Source: CAWGLW01 sp963823525
GTDB taxonomy: Bacteria > Pseudomonadota > Gammaproteobacteria > Steroidobacterales > Steroidobacteraceae
Assembly: GCA_963823525.1 (NCBI GenBank)
Contig: CAWGLW010000006.1
Span: forward strand, 434,001-498,000
Direction: 5' to 3'
DNA: 64,000 nt
This document shows positions 8,719 to 16,985 of this stretch, one piece after another. The notes under the pieces are model-generated. The model searched no databases. It had not been told where the DNA came from and saw only the letters and a program-made list of their open reading frames with translations. Made by a program: the position numbers and the translations under genes. Position 1 is the first letter of the stretch, and each line of letters opens with the position of its first letter.

Positions 8719-10091
8719 AGATCCTGTTCGTTTCGGGAAATCGGGAGAAATTACCCGATGCGGTGATACCGCTTGGCCTGCTTTACATCATGGCCAATAC
8801 GCCAGACCGTCACGAGCGTGTCCTGACTGACCTGTGCTTCGAAGCCGACCCGATTGCCGCGCTGGCTGATGCTATCCGGGAACATACCCCGGACCTGATA
8901 GCGATCAGCATGCGCAATATCCAGAACAACGACTACACCGGCCTTCCGGACAACCTTGCCTACTATGAGCGACTGGTTTCACTGTGCAAGCGGGAAAGCA
9001 GAGCGCCGGTCGTCCTTGGCGGGGCCGGCTTCAGCGTAATGCCTCGAGAACTGATGGAGCGCCTGGGTGCCGATTTCGGTATTGCCGGAGAAGGCGAGAG
9101 AGCTTTCCCGCGACTCATTGAAGCACTCGAGTCGGGCGCGGGCATCGATCACGTTGGTGGACTCTACCACCGGCTTTCAGAGGGCGACGAGGAGATCCGC
9201 CGCGTACCGGCTCCGCCGGATTTCATCGACATGAACACGCTGACGGCCCCGAATCGGGACAGCGTCAATCGGCGATACTTCCGGCACTACGGTATGGACT
9301 CGGTGCAGACCAAGCGCGGGTGTCCCCTGCGTTGTGACTACTGCACGTACCCGATCATCGAGGGGCGCAAGGGCCGGGCGCGTACGGCCGAGTCAGTGGT
9401 CGACGAGATGTTTGCGTCACTGAAGCAGAACCCCGACATTAATCACTTTTTCATCGTCGACTCCGTCTTCAATCTGCCCAGGAGCCACGCCAAACGTGTC
9501 TGCAGAGAGCTGATCGCGAGGCGCTGGCAGATACCCTGGACCTGCTATGCCAATCCGCTTGGATTCGACCAGGAGCTTGCGGACCTGGCCCGGGAGGCCG
9601 GTTGCGCCGGCATGGAGATCGGCTCGGACTCCGGTTGTGACGAGGTGCTGAAGCAACTGCATAAGGGCTTCACGATCGAACACATACACAAACTGCACGC
9701 CCTATGTGAGCAGGCCGGCATCCCAGACTGCCATACGTTCATTCTCGGCACCCGGGGCGAGTCGCTGAACGATTCGCGACGGACCCTCCAGTTCCTCAAG
9801 GCACTGGATCCGTTTGCCGCGGTGATCATGATCTGGACGGACGATTACGAAGCCCTGGATCCCGTGCTGCGCGACCAACGCCTTGCGTTACGCTCGCAAA
9901 TCGAGGCATTTTTACTCACCGAGGCGCAGGGCAACCCGCACTGGAGCATGCCCGGTCTCGGCGTAAATTTCAGCGAGCCACTTTTTGAACGCCTGCGCTC
10001 GGCAGGGCTTAACGGCCCGCTGTGGCAACATGTTCGCGGACCGAATCGACGTATGCGGCCCAGGGCTTCCGCGGCACAAAGGTCGCCGTGA
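8715..10091 (+). CDS. B12-binding radical SAM protein
   Basis: This 458-residue protein has an N-terminal cobalamin-binding-like domain (about 1-150; MKILFVSGNREK, LVVLGGAGFSVMP-type strand, IAGEGE) followed by a radical SAM core with the cluster motif CPLRCDYC (Cys203, Cys207, Cys210). B12 radical SAM enzymes often methylate unactivated carbons or rearrange rings. The substrate is unknown; the position suggests the polyene or a precursor. ATG 8715 was chosen over ATG 8673 because MKILFV is the usual family beginning and it overlaps the preceding stop. Such an enzyme is not a standard polyene cluster member. Confidence 0.88.
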   Translation: MKILFVSGNREKLPDAVIPLGLLYIMANTPDRHERVLTDLCFEADPIAALADAIREHTPDLIAISMRNIQNNDYTGLPDNLAYYERLVSLCKRESRAPVVLGGAGFSVMPRELMERLGADFGIAGEGERAFPRLIEALESGAGIDHVGGLYHRLSEGDEEIRRVPAPPDFIDMNTLTAPNRDSVNRRYFRHYGMDSVQTKRGCPLRCDYCTYPIIEGRKGRARTAESVVDEMFASLKQNPDINHFFIVDSVFNLPRSHAKRVCRELIARRWQIPWTCYANPLGFDQELADLAREAGCAGMEIGSDSGCDEVLKQLHKGFTIEHIHKLHALCEQAGIPDCHTFILGTRGESLNDSRRTLQFLKALDPFAAVIMIWTDDYEALDPVLRDQRLALRSQIEAFLLTEAQGNPHWSMPGLGVNFSEPLFERLRSAGLNGPLWQHVRGPNRRMRPRASAAQRSP

Positions 10092-10176
10092 CCGCCCGAT
10101 CGGCTTGAACGCGCTGTGGAAAATTCAAAGATCGCGGGTTGTGCTTCGCAATTTCCGACTGCCTGAAGAGGATCCG

Positions 10177-10614
10177 ATGAGAAACTCCCGAGCCTGGATG
10201 ATTATTTGTTTCGCGGCTTTCTTCTCACCCATCACGCACGCGCGGGACGACATCCAAAGCTTCCCGATTGCCGATGTCCTGAATAACGCCGAGTATGCCC
10301 AGAGGCTGCAAGGTGTGAGTTTCTACTTTGGAGACCAGGCTCACCCGACAATCGCTGCCCGCTTCGGCGAGTTCCAGTCCAACAAGAAGACCAACGCCGC
10401 TAATAAGAGCGACAAGGCTGCCTGCGAATGGGCCTTTCTGTCGGCCTTGCTGTCATTCCATCAACGCGCCCTGGCCGAAGGCGGCAACGCGGTGATAAAT
10501 ATTCAGGGCTATTACAAGAAAAACAGTTTCACCAGCGAAACTGAATTCCAGTGTGGCGCTGGCGCGATAATGGCCGGCGTTACTCTTAAGGGAGAGGTCG
10601 TCAAATTGAACTAG
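10177..10614 (+). CDS. Small exported protein, 'excinuclease ATPase subunit'-annotated type, function unknown
   Basis: This 145-residue protein has a signal peptide (WMIICFAAFFSPITHA, cleavage near residue 22) and the blocks QGVSFYFGDQ, CEWAFLSALLSFHQRA, GGNAVINIQGYYK and EFQCGAGAIMAGVTLKGEVV. I recall a family of short exported proteins with this GGNAV-YYK-CGAG pattern that is often mislabelled 'excinuclease ATPase subunit'; nothing here supports DNA repair. Two cysteines (CEW and FQC) may form a disulfide. The start at 10177 has GAAGAGG just upstream. It stands alone, 85 bases after the radical SAM gene. Confidence 0.75.
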   Translation: MRNSRAWMIICFAAFFSPITHARDDIQSFPIADVLNNAEYAQRLQGVSFYFGDQAHPTIAARFGEFQSNKKTNAANKSDKAACEWAFLSALLSFHQRALAEGGNAVINIQGYYKKNSFTSETEFQCGAGAIMAGVTLKGEVVKLN

Positions 10615-10801
10615 CGTGCGGCGATCAGGTCGCGATGCAATCGAGGGAAATGAGCGGCCGGGCGCCCCCCCTTTGCCGCAATTCCCGGGCAACACAAAGT
10701 GCCTGCCTCCCTGCTGATTGTCTGCAGCCAGCCTCGGTAATTCTACTCATCCTCGCGTGAGCACTTTGAGCGTAGCGTAGCTGCTGGCGGGAGGTGTGTG
10801 A

Positions 10802-11374
10802 ATGGAAATCACCATGCCGGCGACGACAGCGAAATTTAGGGGCCGGTTAGCGCGCGCCAATTTGCAGGCCGACCTCCTCGCGTGCCTTTGCGGATTTATC
10901 GCCAGTCTTTTGATCGCCTGCTCGGCGTCGCCGGTCACCGAAACCACGCAGACACCAGGCGACTCGGCCCTGCTCGGTGCGCTGGCCGACGGGTCCGCCG
11001 AACTCACGCAAATGAGTTCATTCTCGGGCTACTCAGAGGCAATGGCGGAGGCCAGGGCCACGAACCATTTGCGAGGCCTTTACGACACCCGAAACTGGGA
11101 GGCCCTTGCGGTGAGCGTCATGCGCGCGGGGTGCGGCAGCGACCTGAGCTGGTTCTACCTTGGACGGGCAGCGGAAGAGACCGGACACGCTGCAGCGGCA
11201 CGAGTTTACTTTCAAAACAGCGTCATGGCCGCACAGAAAAAAGGCGTCTCCGGCTGCATTGCCTGTTCCGGCTTCAAGTTCCCGGATGACAGCGAAGCGC
11301 GGCTGAATTCGCTAAATCAACTCATCAGCTCGGGAGCGACACCCGATTCCGATTCCGAGGAGTCAGTCAAATGA
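10802..11374 (+). CDS. Putative lipoprotein with TPR-like segment
   Basis: This 190-residue protein has a long N-region and a lipobox LLIAC with acceptor Cys40, followed by a polar linker. The segment DLSWFYLGRAAEETGHAAAARVYFQNSVMAA looks like one tetratricopeptide-type helical pair. Four cysteines in the second half (GCGS, GCIAC) may be structural. GGGAGGTG lies six bases before ATG 10802. The stop overlaps the next lipoprotein start (ATGA), so the two are co-translated and may act together at the outer membrane. No known family was recognised with certainty. Confidence 0.72.
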   Translation: MEITMPATTAKFRGRLARANLQADLLACLCGFIASLLIACSASPVTETTQTPGDSALLGALADGSAELTQMSSFSGYSEAMAEARATNHLRGLYDTRNWEALAVSVMRAGCGSDLSWFYLGRAAEETGHAAAARVYFQNSVMAAQKKGVSGCIACSGFKFPDDSEARLNSLNQLISSGATPDSDSEESVK

Positions 11375-11826
11375 GGTTTCAAGAGACAAACAGCCGGCTT
11401 TTTCCCGCCGCCGTCGCAATCGCGACGATCAGTCTTCTCGTCGCATGCACAATCACTCAGCAGATCAATCCTGCAAATGTCGCCCCTGACGCTGAAGTGT
11501 GCATCATTGAAAACAATGACGTTCGGGAAGGATTCCTGGCCGAGCTGCAGAACTCGTTAGGGGCCAATGGGTACCGCTATCGAATGCTGCCGTCAACCGC
11601 GACCACCAGTGATTGTCGAATCGTGCTGACCTACGTTGCGCGCTGGTCCTGGGACCTCACGATCTACATGGCCTATGCGCGACTGCAGGTCTTCGAAAGC
11701 GGGCAGCCCGCCGGTGACGCGCTCTACGACGCGACCCAGGGCGGTGGCAATATGAGCAAGTTCATTGACGCGGAACCGAAGATCCGTGAACTGGTTACCG
11801 AGCTGTTGCCGCCGGTCGGTCCGTGA
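11371..11826 (+). CDS. Putative lipoprotein, possibly Sbal_3080 family
   Basis: This 151-residue protein has a signal peptide with lipobox SLLVAC (Cys26), then PDAEVCIIENNDVREGFLAELQ and an antiparallel strand region around CRIVLTYVARWSWDLTIYMAYARL. The layout recalls the Sbal_3080 lipoprotein family, which is a memory-based and uncertain match. It is translationally coupled to the preceding lipoprotein. Function is unknown; an envelope location is likely. Confidence 0.7.
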   Translation: MRFQETNSRLFPAAVAIATISLLVACTITQQINPANVAPDAEVCIIENNDVREGFLAELQNSLGANGYRYRMLPSTATTSDCRIVLTYVARWSWDLTIYMAYARLQVFESGQPAGDALYDATQGGGNMSKFIDAEPKIRELVTELLPPVGP

Positions 11827-12044
11827 ATGCGAATCCAATCTGGGCCATCTCTCGGAAGCTCAGGCGACGGACTTCGCTTCGGCTGACATTAATCAACAGG
11901 AAACAGTGGCATGGGCGCCGCGTTGCGCAGTGCGCGTAACGCTTGTCCAGGTGACCGCCGCATTGCCAGGGTCCCCGACACCTTGCTATTGTGACCACCG
12001 ACGGATGATCGCTGCCCCTGTTCATGACCAAAGGACACCGGACC

Positions 12045-12674
12045 ATGAGACCAGCTCGTCTGCTGCTGATTTCGAGTACGCTGCTCGCCGCTGGCCCCGT
12101 CAGTGCAGCGGACAGTGGCTTCTACCTTGGCGCCGGTATCGGCGATATGACCACGAAGGTCGACAACATTTTCGGCTCCAGGTATGACTTCGACGAAGGA
12201 GACCTCGGCTTCAAGATCTTCGGCGGGTACAAGTTCTTTCCGTGGCTCAGTGTAGAAGGCGCATACATCTACCCGGGCAGCCCTGAGGTGAAAAAGAGCA
12301 ACTCGGCTACCGCAGAAAGCCTGAAGATCGGCATTGAGCTGAACAGCCTGGTTGGCGCTGCTTTGTTTACGCTTCCGATCGGCGATAAGTTTGAATTGTT
12401 CATCAAGCCGGGCTTTGTATATTGGGATGCCTCGACGTCTGTCACTTACAGCGATTCGGTCTCCTCTCTCAAACAGACATTTGACGACAACGGTGGCGCT
12501 TTTTTCCTGGGTGGCGGTGCCGGCTACAAAATCAATGAGACTTTTAGCCTGCGCCTGGAATACGAATGGTTTGAGGCTACGCCAGAATACGATGGTGACC
12601 AGGAAGAATTCGTCGATCCGGAATACGATGCTTCTGCGACTTTTTTCTCAGCAAGCTTCGTCTATTCGTTTTAG
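12045..12674 (+). CDS. Outer-membrane beta-barrel protein (OmpW/OmpA-barrel-like)
   Basis: This 209-residue protein has a signal peptide (LLLISSTLLAAGPVSAAD) and then alternating polar/hydrophobic strands typical of an eight-stranded barrel: GFYLGAGIGDMTTK, LGFKIFGGYKFFPWLSVEGAY, AFFLGGGAGYKINE, FSLRLEYEWFEA. The C-terminal FSASFVYSF ends in the aromatic residue used for BAM-dependent insertion. ATG 12045 was chosen because AAAGGA lies nine bases upstream; ATG 12024 has no such site. A run of nine cytosines follows at 12691-12699. It stands alone with its own promoter presumably within 11827-12044. Confidence 0.85.
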   Translation: MRPARLLLISSTLLAAGPVSAADSGFYLGAGIGDMTTKVDNIFGSRYDFDEGDLGFKIFGGYKFFPWLSVEGAYIYPGSPEVKKSNSATAESLKIGIELNSLVGAALFTLPIGDKFELFIKPGFVYWDASTSVTYSDSVSSLKQTFDDNGGAFFLGGGAGYKINETFSLRLEYEWFEATPEYDGDQEEFVDPEYDASATFFSASFVYSF

Positions 12675-12890
12675 CTGACGCCGAACCCGGCCCCCCCCCG
12701 AGCAGGGTCTCGACCCTGCACCGGCACGCAAACGATATCGACCGATTGACTGCGCGCGCCTTGTCGCGGTAGGGCCAAGAGCCATCCAGGGCCGGTAACA
12801 GCCAGCCTTCGCTTTGCCGATTTCGCTTATCTGAACGGCGCTTCCGCAGCCAGAGCGGGCCAGAAAGAATGTGTGAATCCCCGATGGGCC

Positions 12891-13925
12891 TCACTCTGCC
12901 GGGAATACCTGCTTCCAGTCCTTCTTCATGTCGACAATGAGCCAGCCCTTCGCTGCGGCCTGGTCGAGCGCCTTGTTCAGTGTGCCGACGTGACTTTCGC
13001 GATCGTAGGCAAACTCGCGATCGGCGTCAGTGTGATGCACGAACAGCCCGAGCCGCCGGCCGTCTCCAGCCATCGTGTACTCGATCATCTGCATGTCCGA
13101 ATCCGAGTTTCCAAACGCGAGGATCGGCCTGCGGCCAATATGCTGACTGATGCCAACCGGCTTGCCGGCTTTGTCGTTGATAAAATTGATCTTCGGCCTG
13201 CGCATGAGGACGGGTTCGCCGTTACGGATCTCGTACTCGGTCACCAGGCTGGTGCCCACGACCTGTTCCGGCGGGATGCCGTAGGTCTTCTCGGTCATCG
13301 GCCGCATGAACTCGATGCTGCCACCGGAGACGATGAACGTCTTGAAGCCGTTGGCACGCAGGTACGTGAGCAGCTCAAGCTGGGGCTGGTACACGCACTC
13401 GGTGTACGGGCGGTTGAACTTCGGGTGCCGCGCGCTCGCGAGCCACTCGGACACCTGCCCGGCAAACTCATCGGTCGTCATGCCCGAATGCGTTGCCAGC
13501 ACGATGGGGATCAGGCCATCGGACCCTGATGCGGCCACGGTGGCCATGTCGCCTTCGATCACGGCCTTGAACGGCTGCGTGGTCTGCCATTCCGGATGCT
13601 GCGGCGCGAGCTGCCGGGTGCGATCCAGCGCAAACATGACCTGCGTGTAAAGCGGGTATTCAACCCACAGGGTGCCATCATTGTCGAAGGTCGCAATGCG
13701 CGCCGCCGGCTCGACGTAGTCCGGGCTTTTCTCATCCGTCACGGCGGCGACAAACTCGAGTATCGCCGTTCGGGCCGCACCGTCGTTCCACGATGGCAAT
13801 GGATCGGTGACCGCTTGCGACTGAGTTGCCTGCTCCAGCGGTGCTGCGACCTGCGCCTGGTGCGCGCACGACGCCGTCAGCAACGCCGCGCAAACAATAA
13901 GGAAACTGTTCTTCAACGCGTACAT
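12891..13925 (-). CDS. HAD-superfamily phosphatase lipoprotein
   Basis: This 344-residue protein starts with a signal peptide and lipobox LLTASC (Cys20), so it should be lipid-anchored outside the inner membrane. The catalytic core has motif I FDNDGTLW (Asp81 nucleophile, Asp83), motif II in FIVSGGSIEF, and motif IV in FGNSDSDMQMIEY, close to phosphoserine-phosphatase-like HADs. The phosphate ester it hydrolyses cannot be told. GGAGGCGGGG precedes ATG 13925; the frame extends further upstream, but without a signal peptide there. Confidence 0.85.
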   Translation of the reverse strand: MYALKNSFLIVCAALLTASCAHQAQVAAPLEQATQSQAVTDPLPSWNDGAARTAILEFVAAVTDEKSPDYVEPAARIATFDNDGTLWVEYPLYTQVMFALDRTRQLAPQHPEWQTTQPFKAVIEGDMATVAASGSDGLIPIVLATHSGMTTDEFAGQVSEWLASARHPKFNRPYTECVYQPQLELLTYLRANGFKTFIVSGGSIEFMRPMTEKTYGIPPEQVVGTSLVTEYEIRNGEPVLMRRPKINFINDKAGKPVGISQHIGRRPILAFGNSDSDMQMIEYTMAGDGRRLGLFVHHTDADREFAYDRESHVGTLNKALDQAAAKGWLIVDMKKDWKQVFPAE

Positions 13926-14229
13926 GCGCCCCGCCTCCGAAATTGGTGTCTGCAAGATTGATCGAGGACTATTCACGACGCGCTGATGCGCTGTCAACCT
14001 GGCCGTCTGTGAACTCCGCGTGTGGCTCTGGACGCTACGGCCGGCCCCTTTTCTCCTGCCGACTGTCCAATTGCTGATTGACTGAGACCAGCCAATGAAA
14101 CCCGCTATCGCCAATCCGTCGCCCGGCGGCGCCCATCCGATGACCCACATTGACGCGGTGCATGATTGTCGGGACCGCGGCACGGGAGTAGGGTCGAACG
14201 AACCAGGAGCAATTACGGGGGAGAAGCAA
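13926..14229. other. Gap between divergent genes
   Basis: These 304 bases separate the HAD phosphatase lipoprotein (minus) from a small plus-strand gene and should carry both promoters. Open frames read through parts of it on both strands, but none has a plausible start, signal or family. No clear -35/-10 pair, repeat or RNA was recognised. Confidence 0.4.
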
Positions 14230-14610
14230 ATGGCTATTGGAAAAGCGGTTGGAGAATTCTCGATGACATCCACGGGCGTCACGGTGACCGGGCTCGAGAG
14301 CGGCGGCGGCGCAAACCACGTTAACCTCGAAGGCACAGCCACGGGATTCGGCACCGTGATCGGCACGCTTACGTTTCTTGCCGATGAACCGGGCGGTAAA
14401 AGCGGAACGACCGCGTGGCTCGGCGCGGGCTACCTTGACAATGGCGACGTCCTCGAAGGCTCCGGTGAAGGCGTCTATGACGAGGCAGGCAAGCACCAGT
14501 GGCGGGTTCGCGCGATCATACGGATTGCTGATGGCAGCGTGCTCCTGAGCGATGGCAAGCTTTCGCTGAAGGGCCGTACCTATAAGGGCAAGCTTTACGC
14601 CTGGACCTGA
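14230..14610 (+). CDS. Hypothetical 126-residue beta-rich protein
   Basis: The product starts MAIGKAVGEFSMTSTG and continues with many short beta-prone stretches (VTVTGLESGGGANHVNLEG, GFGTVIGTLTFLA, GSVLLSDGKLSLKGRTYKG). It has no signal peptide or membrane segment. The pattern recalls small beta-barrel proteins such as DUF3224-type, but I cannot assign it. ATG 14230 has GGGGGAGAAG upstream. It is convergent with the membrane protein at 14666-15049, and a strong inverted repeat lies between them. Confidence 0.65.
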   Translation: MAIGKAVGEFSMTSTGVTVTGLESGGGANHVNLEGTATGFGTVIGTLTFLADEPGGKSGTTAWLGAGYLDNGDVLEGSGEGVYDEAGKHQWRVRAIIRIADGSVLLSDGKLSLKGRTYKGKLYAWT

Positions 14611-14620
14611 TACAACCAGC

Positions 14621-14655
14621 CGCGAAGGCGTAGCGGGTTCGTTTACGCCTTCGCG
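14621..14655. terminator. Bidirectional stem-loop between convergent genes
   Basis: A perfect 12-base inverted repeat, CGCGAAGGCGTA (14621-14632) and its complement (14644-14655), with an 11-base loop, fills the space between two convergent stop codons. No clear T-tract follows on either strand, so it may act as a weak terminator or as an RNA-end protector. Confidence 0.6.
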
Positions 14656-14665
14656 CAGGCTGACG

Positions 14666-15049
14666 TCATGCCACGCTCGCACTCACCTTCGCGTGCCTTC
14701 GGATCTGGTACATGAAGAACAGGCTGATCGGAATGGCCGAGAGGCACAGCGCCGATACGGCGTGAACCAGCGGCGGGGTCAAAAGAAATTTCCGCTCAGG
14801 ATGCAGCACATGCAGTCCTGCGGCGAAGTCGGCTCCCCAGCTCAACGCATCGCGGATGGAACTCGTGATCAACACCACGCCAACGACAAACAAGCCCGAG
14901 ATGACCAGGGCCTGGAAAGTCGTCAGTCGCTGCCCGACAAAATAGGCCGACGCGAGATAGGCAAACACGATCGTGAGCACCAGGCCGAACCCGGCTTGAG
15001 CGTTTGCCGTGTATATCGCGAACATTTCGAACAGTTCTGCTTCGGACAT
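14666..15049 (-). CDS. Small integral membrane protein, function unknown
   Basis: This 127-residue protein has three hydrophobic segments (GLVLTIVFAYLASAYFV, FQALVISGLFVVGVVLI, LVHAVSALCLSAIPISLFFM) and a short basic tail. The acidic N-terminus MSEAELFEMFAIYTAN precedes the first segment. No family was recognised. A GAGGGGGGG stretch lies about ten bases before ATG 15049. It stands alone. Confidence 0.72.
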   Translation of the reverse strand: MSEAELFEMFAIYTANAQAGFGLVLTIVFAYLASAYFVGQRLTTFQALVISGLFVVGVVLITSSIRDALSWGADFAAGLHVLHPERKFLLTPPLVHAVSALCLSAIPISLFFMYQIRRHAKVSASVA

Positions 15050-15287
15050 GAATCGATCCCCCCCTCACCGGTGAATGAGAGGCAGGATAACGCAGCGGGG
15101 TCGGCGTCTTACGGTTAACGCCGAGAGAGCAGCGTGTGCAGTCGCGGTCATCACCGGCTGCATTTCACCCGCAACCACTTCAAAGTGGATGTACGCGCTT
15201 CCGTCGGCGCGTTTCACGTCATCCCAGATGACGTTTGCGTCTCCAGGTGTCTAATATCACCGGAACCATCGACGAGCCGGAGGACCC

Positions 15288-15902
15288 CTGGATCGCAAAG
15301 ACTGGAACGAACGTTACGCCGCGATGGAACTGGTCTGGGGCGCTGAGCCCAATCGATTCGTCGTAACGGAGCTGGAAGGACGGTCCCCGCCCGGCAGCGC
15401 CCTCGACCTGGCCTGCGGGGAAGGTCGCAACGCCATCTGGCTCGCGGAGCGGGGCTGGAACGTCACCGGCGTGGATTTTTCCGACGTGGCAGTCGAGCGC
15501 GCGAGGCAACTCGCCGCCCGCCGCGGTCTTCAGGCCGAATGGCTCACCGCGGACCTGGCGACTTACCAGCCGAAAGAAGCGGCCTACGACCTGGTCCTGA
15601 TCGCTTATCTGCAGCTTGGCGCCGAAGAGTTGCGCGCCGTACTGACGCACGCGGCGGCCGCCCTGGCCCCGCGGGGTGAAATGCTGCTGATCGGGCACGC
15701 CCGATCGAACCTCTCTGGGGGATTCGGCGGCCCGCGAGATCCGGCCGTTCTCTGGGTCCCCGAGCAGATCGAGTGCATGCTCGAGGCGCTCGGCCTGGAT
15801 GTCGAGCGATGTGCGCACGTGCTGCGCCCTGTCGACACACCGGAGGGTCCTCGCGAAGCGATCGACGTGCTGGCCCGCGCGCACCGTCCGGCATCGGCAT
15901 GA
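15288..15902 (+). CDS. Class I SAM-dependent methyltransferase (TehB/UbiE-like), probable CTG start
   Basis: The protein has SAM motif I ALDLACGEGRNAIWLAERG, acidic motif II in VTGVDFSD, and LVLIAYLQL as the motif IV strand. The first in-frame ATG is at 15324, but the family's usual beginning D-W-N-E-R-Y lies upstream of it (DRKDWNERYAAM), between 15291 and 15323. The only start-like codon there is CTG 15288, with GGAGGA at 15279-15284. I therefore call CTG 15288 (204 residues). The spacing of three bases from GGAGGA is short, so this remains an inference. The methylated substrate is unknown. Confidence 0.75.
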   Translation: MDRKDWNERYAAMELVWGAEPNRFVVTELEGRSPPGSALDLACGEGRNAIWLAERGWNVTGVDFSDVAVERARQLAARRGLQAEWLTADLATYQPKEAAYDLVLIAYLQLGAEELRAVLTHAAAALAPRGEMLLIGHARSNLSGGFGGPRDPAVLWVPEQIECMLEALGLDVERCAHVLRPVDTPEGPREAIDVLARAHRPASA

Positions 15903-15988
15903 GCAGGCACCTGCAGAGCCGCTGCCGGCAACGCGGCCCTGGCTCTCGGCCAGGTCAGGCAGTCAGCAGCCGGGTCGAAGCGACGGGA

Positions 15989-16618
15989 TTATCCATTCGC
16001 TGCGAATACCGCTTGCACTTTGCGTCGCCGGCTCAGGCCCAGCCCCGCGAGGCCGAGGCCGAGCAGCGCGAGCGTGCCGGGCTCAGGGACCTGCGGCGGG
16101 GGCGCGTCCGTGGACAACTCAACGTTCGACAGGATAGCGCCAACATTGTCGCCCCCGGCGTTTGCAAAACTCAGTACGCCACCCGTCGTCGTGAAAGCGA
16201 AGGACGTTGACGCGTCATCGCCAGAGCCGATCGCGGGGAGCGTGATCGACCAATCGCCCAGGCTGATCGTGACGCTTTCGGTGCTGCTTCGGCTACTGCC
16301 GAACAGGGATACGCTGAGGCTGTACGACCCTGCAGCAAAGCTCGCGATCGTGGAGAAGACGCCAGCGTCGCCACTGGAGCCGTCAAGATCGACGCAGCCG
16401 CCAGTACCACGGCACAGGTTACTGAAGCTGCCGGAAGGCGCGATGTAGTCCACCGTGCCATCCGTGGTCACCCAGTTTCCGTCAAAGAGGGAGTCTGGCG
16501 CGTTCAATACAGTGGACGTGGCGTACCCATCGAAATCGTCGCTAAATATGATCGCGGCCTGTGCGCCAGCGACCGGTAAGAATCCCGCGGCCAGCAATCC
16601 GAGAAACTTCGCCTTCAT
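15989..16618 (-). CDS. PEP-CTERM sorting-signal protein
   Basis: This 209-residue secreted protein has an N-terminal signal peptide (FLGLLAAGFLPVAGAQA) and a C-terminal VPEPGTLALLGLGLAG-type helix followed by SRRRK, the exosortase (XrtA/EpsH) recognition signal. The middle is rich in Ser, Thr, Gly and Asp with beta character (SLSVSLFGSSRSSTESVTISLGDW). Such proteins are processed by exosortase and usually linked to exopolysaccharide; no exosortase gene is in the window. Ten extra residues follow the RRRK. ATG 16618 was chosen for the AAGGGG upstream. A sigma-54 type promoter lies at 16710-16725. Confidence 0.88.
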   Translation of the reverse strand: MKAKFLGLLAAGFLPVAGAQAAIIFSDDFDGYATSTVLNAPDSLFDGNWVTTDGTVDYIAPSGSFSNLCRGTGGCVDLDGSSGDAGVFSTIASFAAGSYSLSVSLFGSSRSSTESVTISLGDWSITLPAIGSGDDASTSFAFTTTGGVLSFANAGGDNVGAILSNVELSTDAPPPQVPEPGTLALLGLGLAGLGLSRRRKVQAVFAANG

Positions 16619-16709
16619 TGCAGTCCCCTTATGCTCATGCATGGAGTTCGTCTGATTTTGTTAGGACGCCTGCGCCAGATTTGTCTTTCGAGCGTGCCGA
16701 ATAAACCCG

Positions 16710-16725
16710 TGCAAAATTAGGGCCA
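16710..16725 (-). promoter_or_regulatory. Sigma-54 (-24/-12) promoter for the PEP-CTERM gene
   Basis: On the minus strand the sequence reads TGGCCC-N5-TTGCA, one mismatch from the RpoN consensus TGGCAC-N5-TTGCA with exact spacing. It lies about 90 bases before ATG 16618. PEP-CTERM genes are known to be driven by the PrsK/PrsR two-component system with sigma-54. Confidence 0.7.
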
Positions 16726-16930
16726 CCGGCGGGAATTGCTTTAGAGATAATGGGTTAGACATGCAGGAAAGCCGGCCGCAATTCGATGGCCGCAGAATAT
16801 GTAAGAAGCGCCGACATGCCTGAATGAGAATCGATGCGAGATAAGTAATTGCGGGCAGCTATCGGCGGCGCGCGCTGGACCACTTCGCAGTGAGCACCTG
16901 CTCGCCACGACGAACGGCAGGATGGAACGC

Positions 16931-16961
16931 TGAAACAAGAAACCCCGGCGCGGGGCCGGGG
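16931..16961 (-). terminator. Rho-independent terminator after the second PEP-CTERM gene
   Basis: Minus-strand stem CCCCGGC/GCCGGGG (16943-16949 and 16955-16961) with a five-base loop is followed by TTTCTTGTTT. It lies 25 bases after the stop of the gene at 16986-17792. Confidence 0.75.
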
Positions 16962-16985
16962 TCGTTGTTGAGGTGAGTGTCTGGC

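Noticed and set aside
1..10091. Ladderane-type lipid cluster instead of aryl polyene
   Set aside because: The radical SAM enzyme and ketosynthase would fit loosely, but no phytoene-desaturase-like gene is seen, and the thioesterase, GT2, COG4648 and ApeP/ApeI-like genes fit aryl polyene clusters better.
12691..12699. Run of nine cytosines after the outer-membrane protein gene
   Set aside because: It could be phase-variable, but it lies after the stop codon and outside any promoter I can see.
16741..16938. 65-residue minus-strand frame between the PEP-CTERM genes
   Set aside because: No ribosome binding site and no family; it lies between the sigma-54 promoter of one gene and the terminator of the other.
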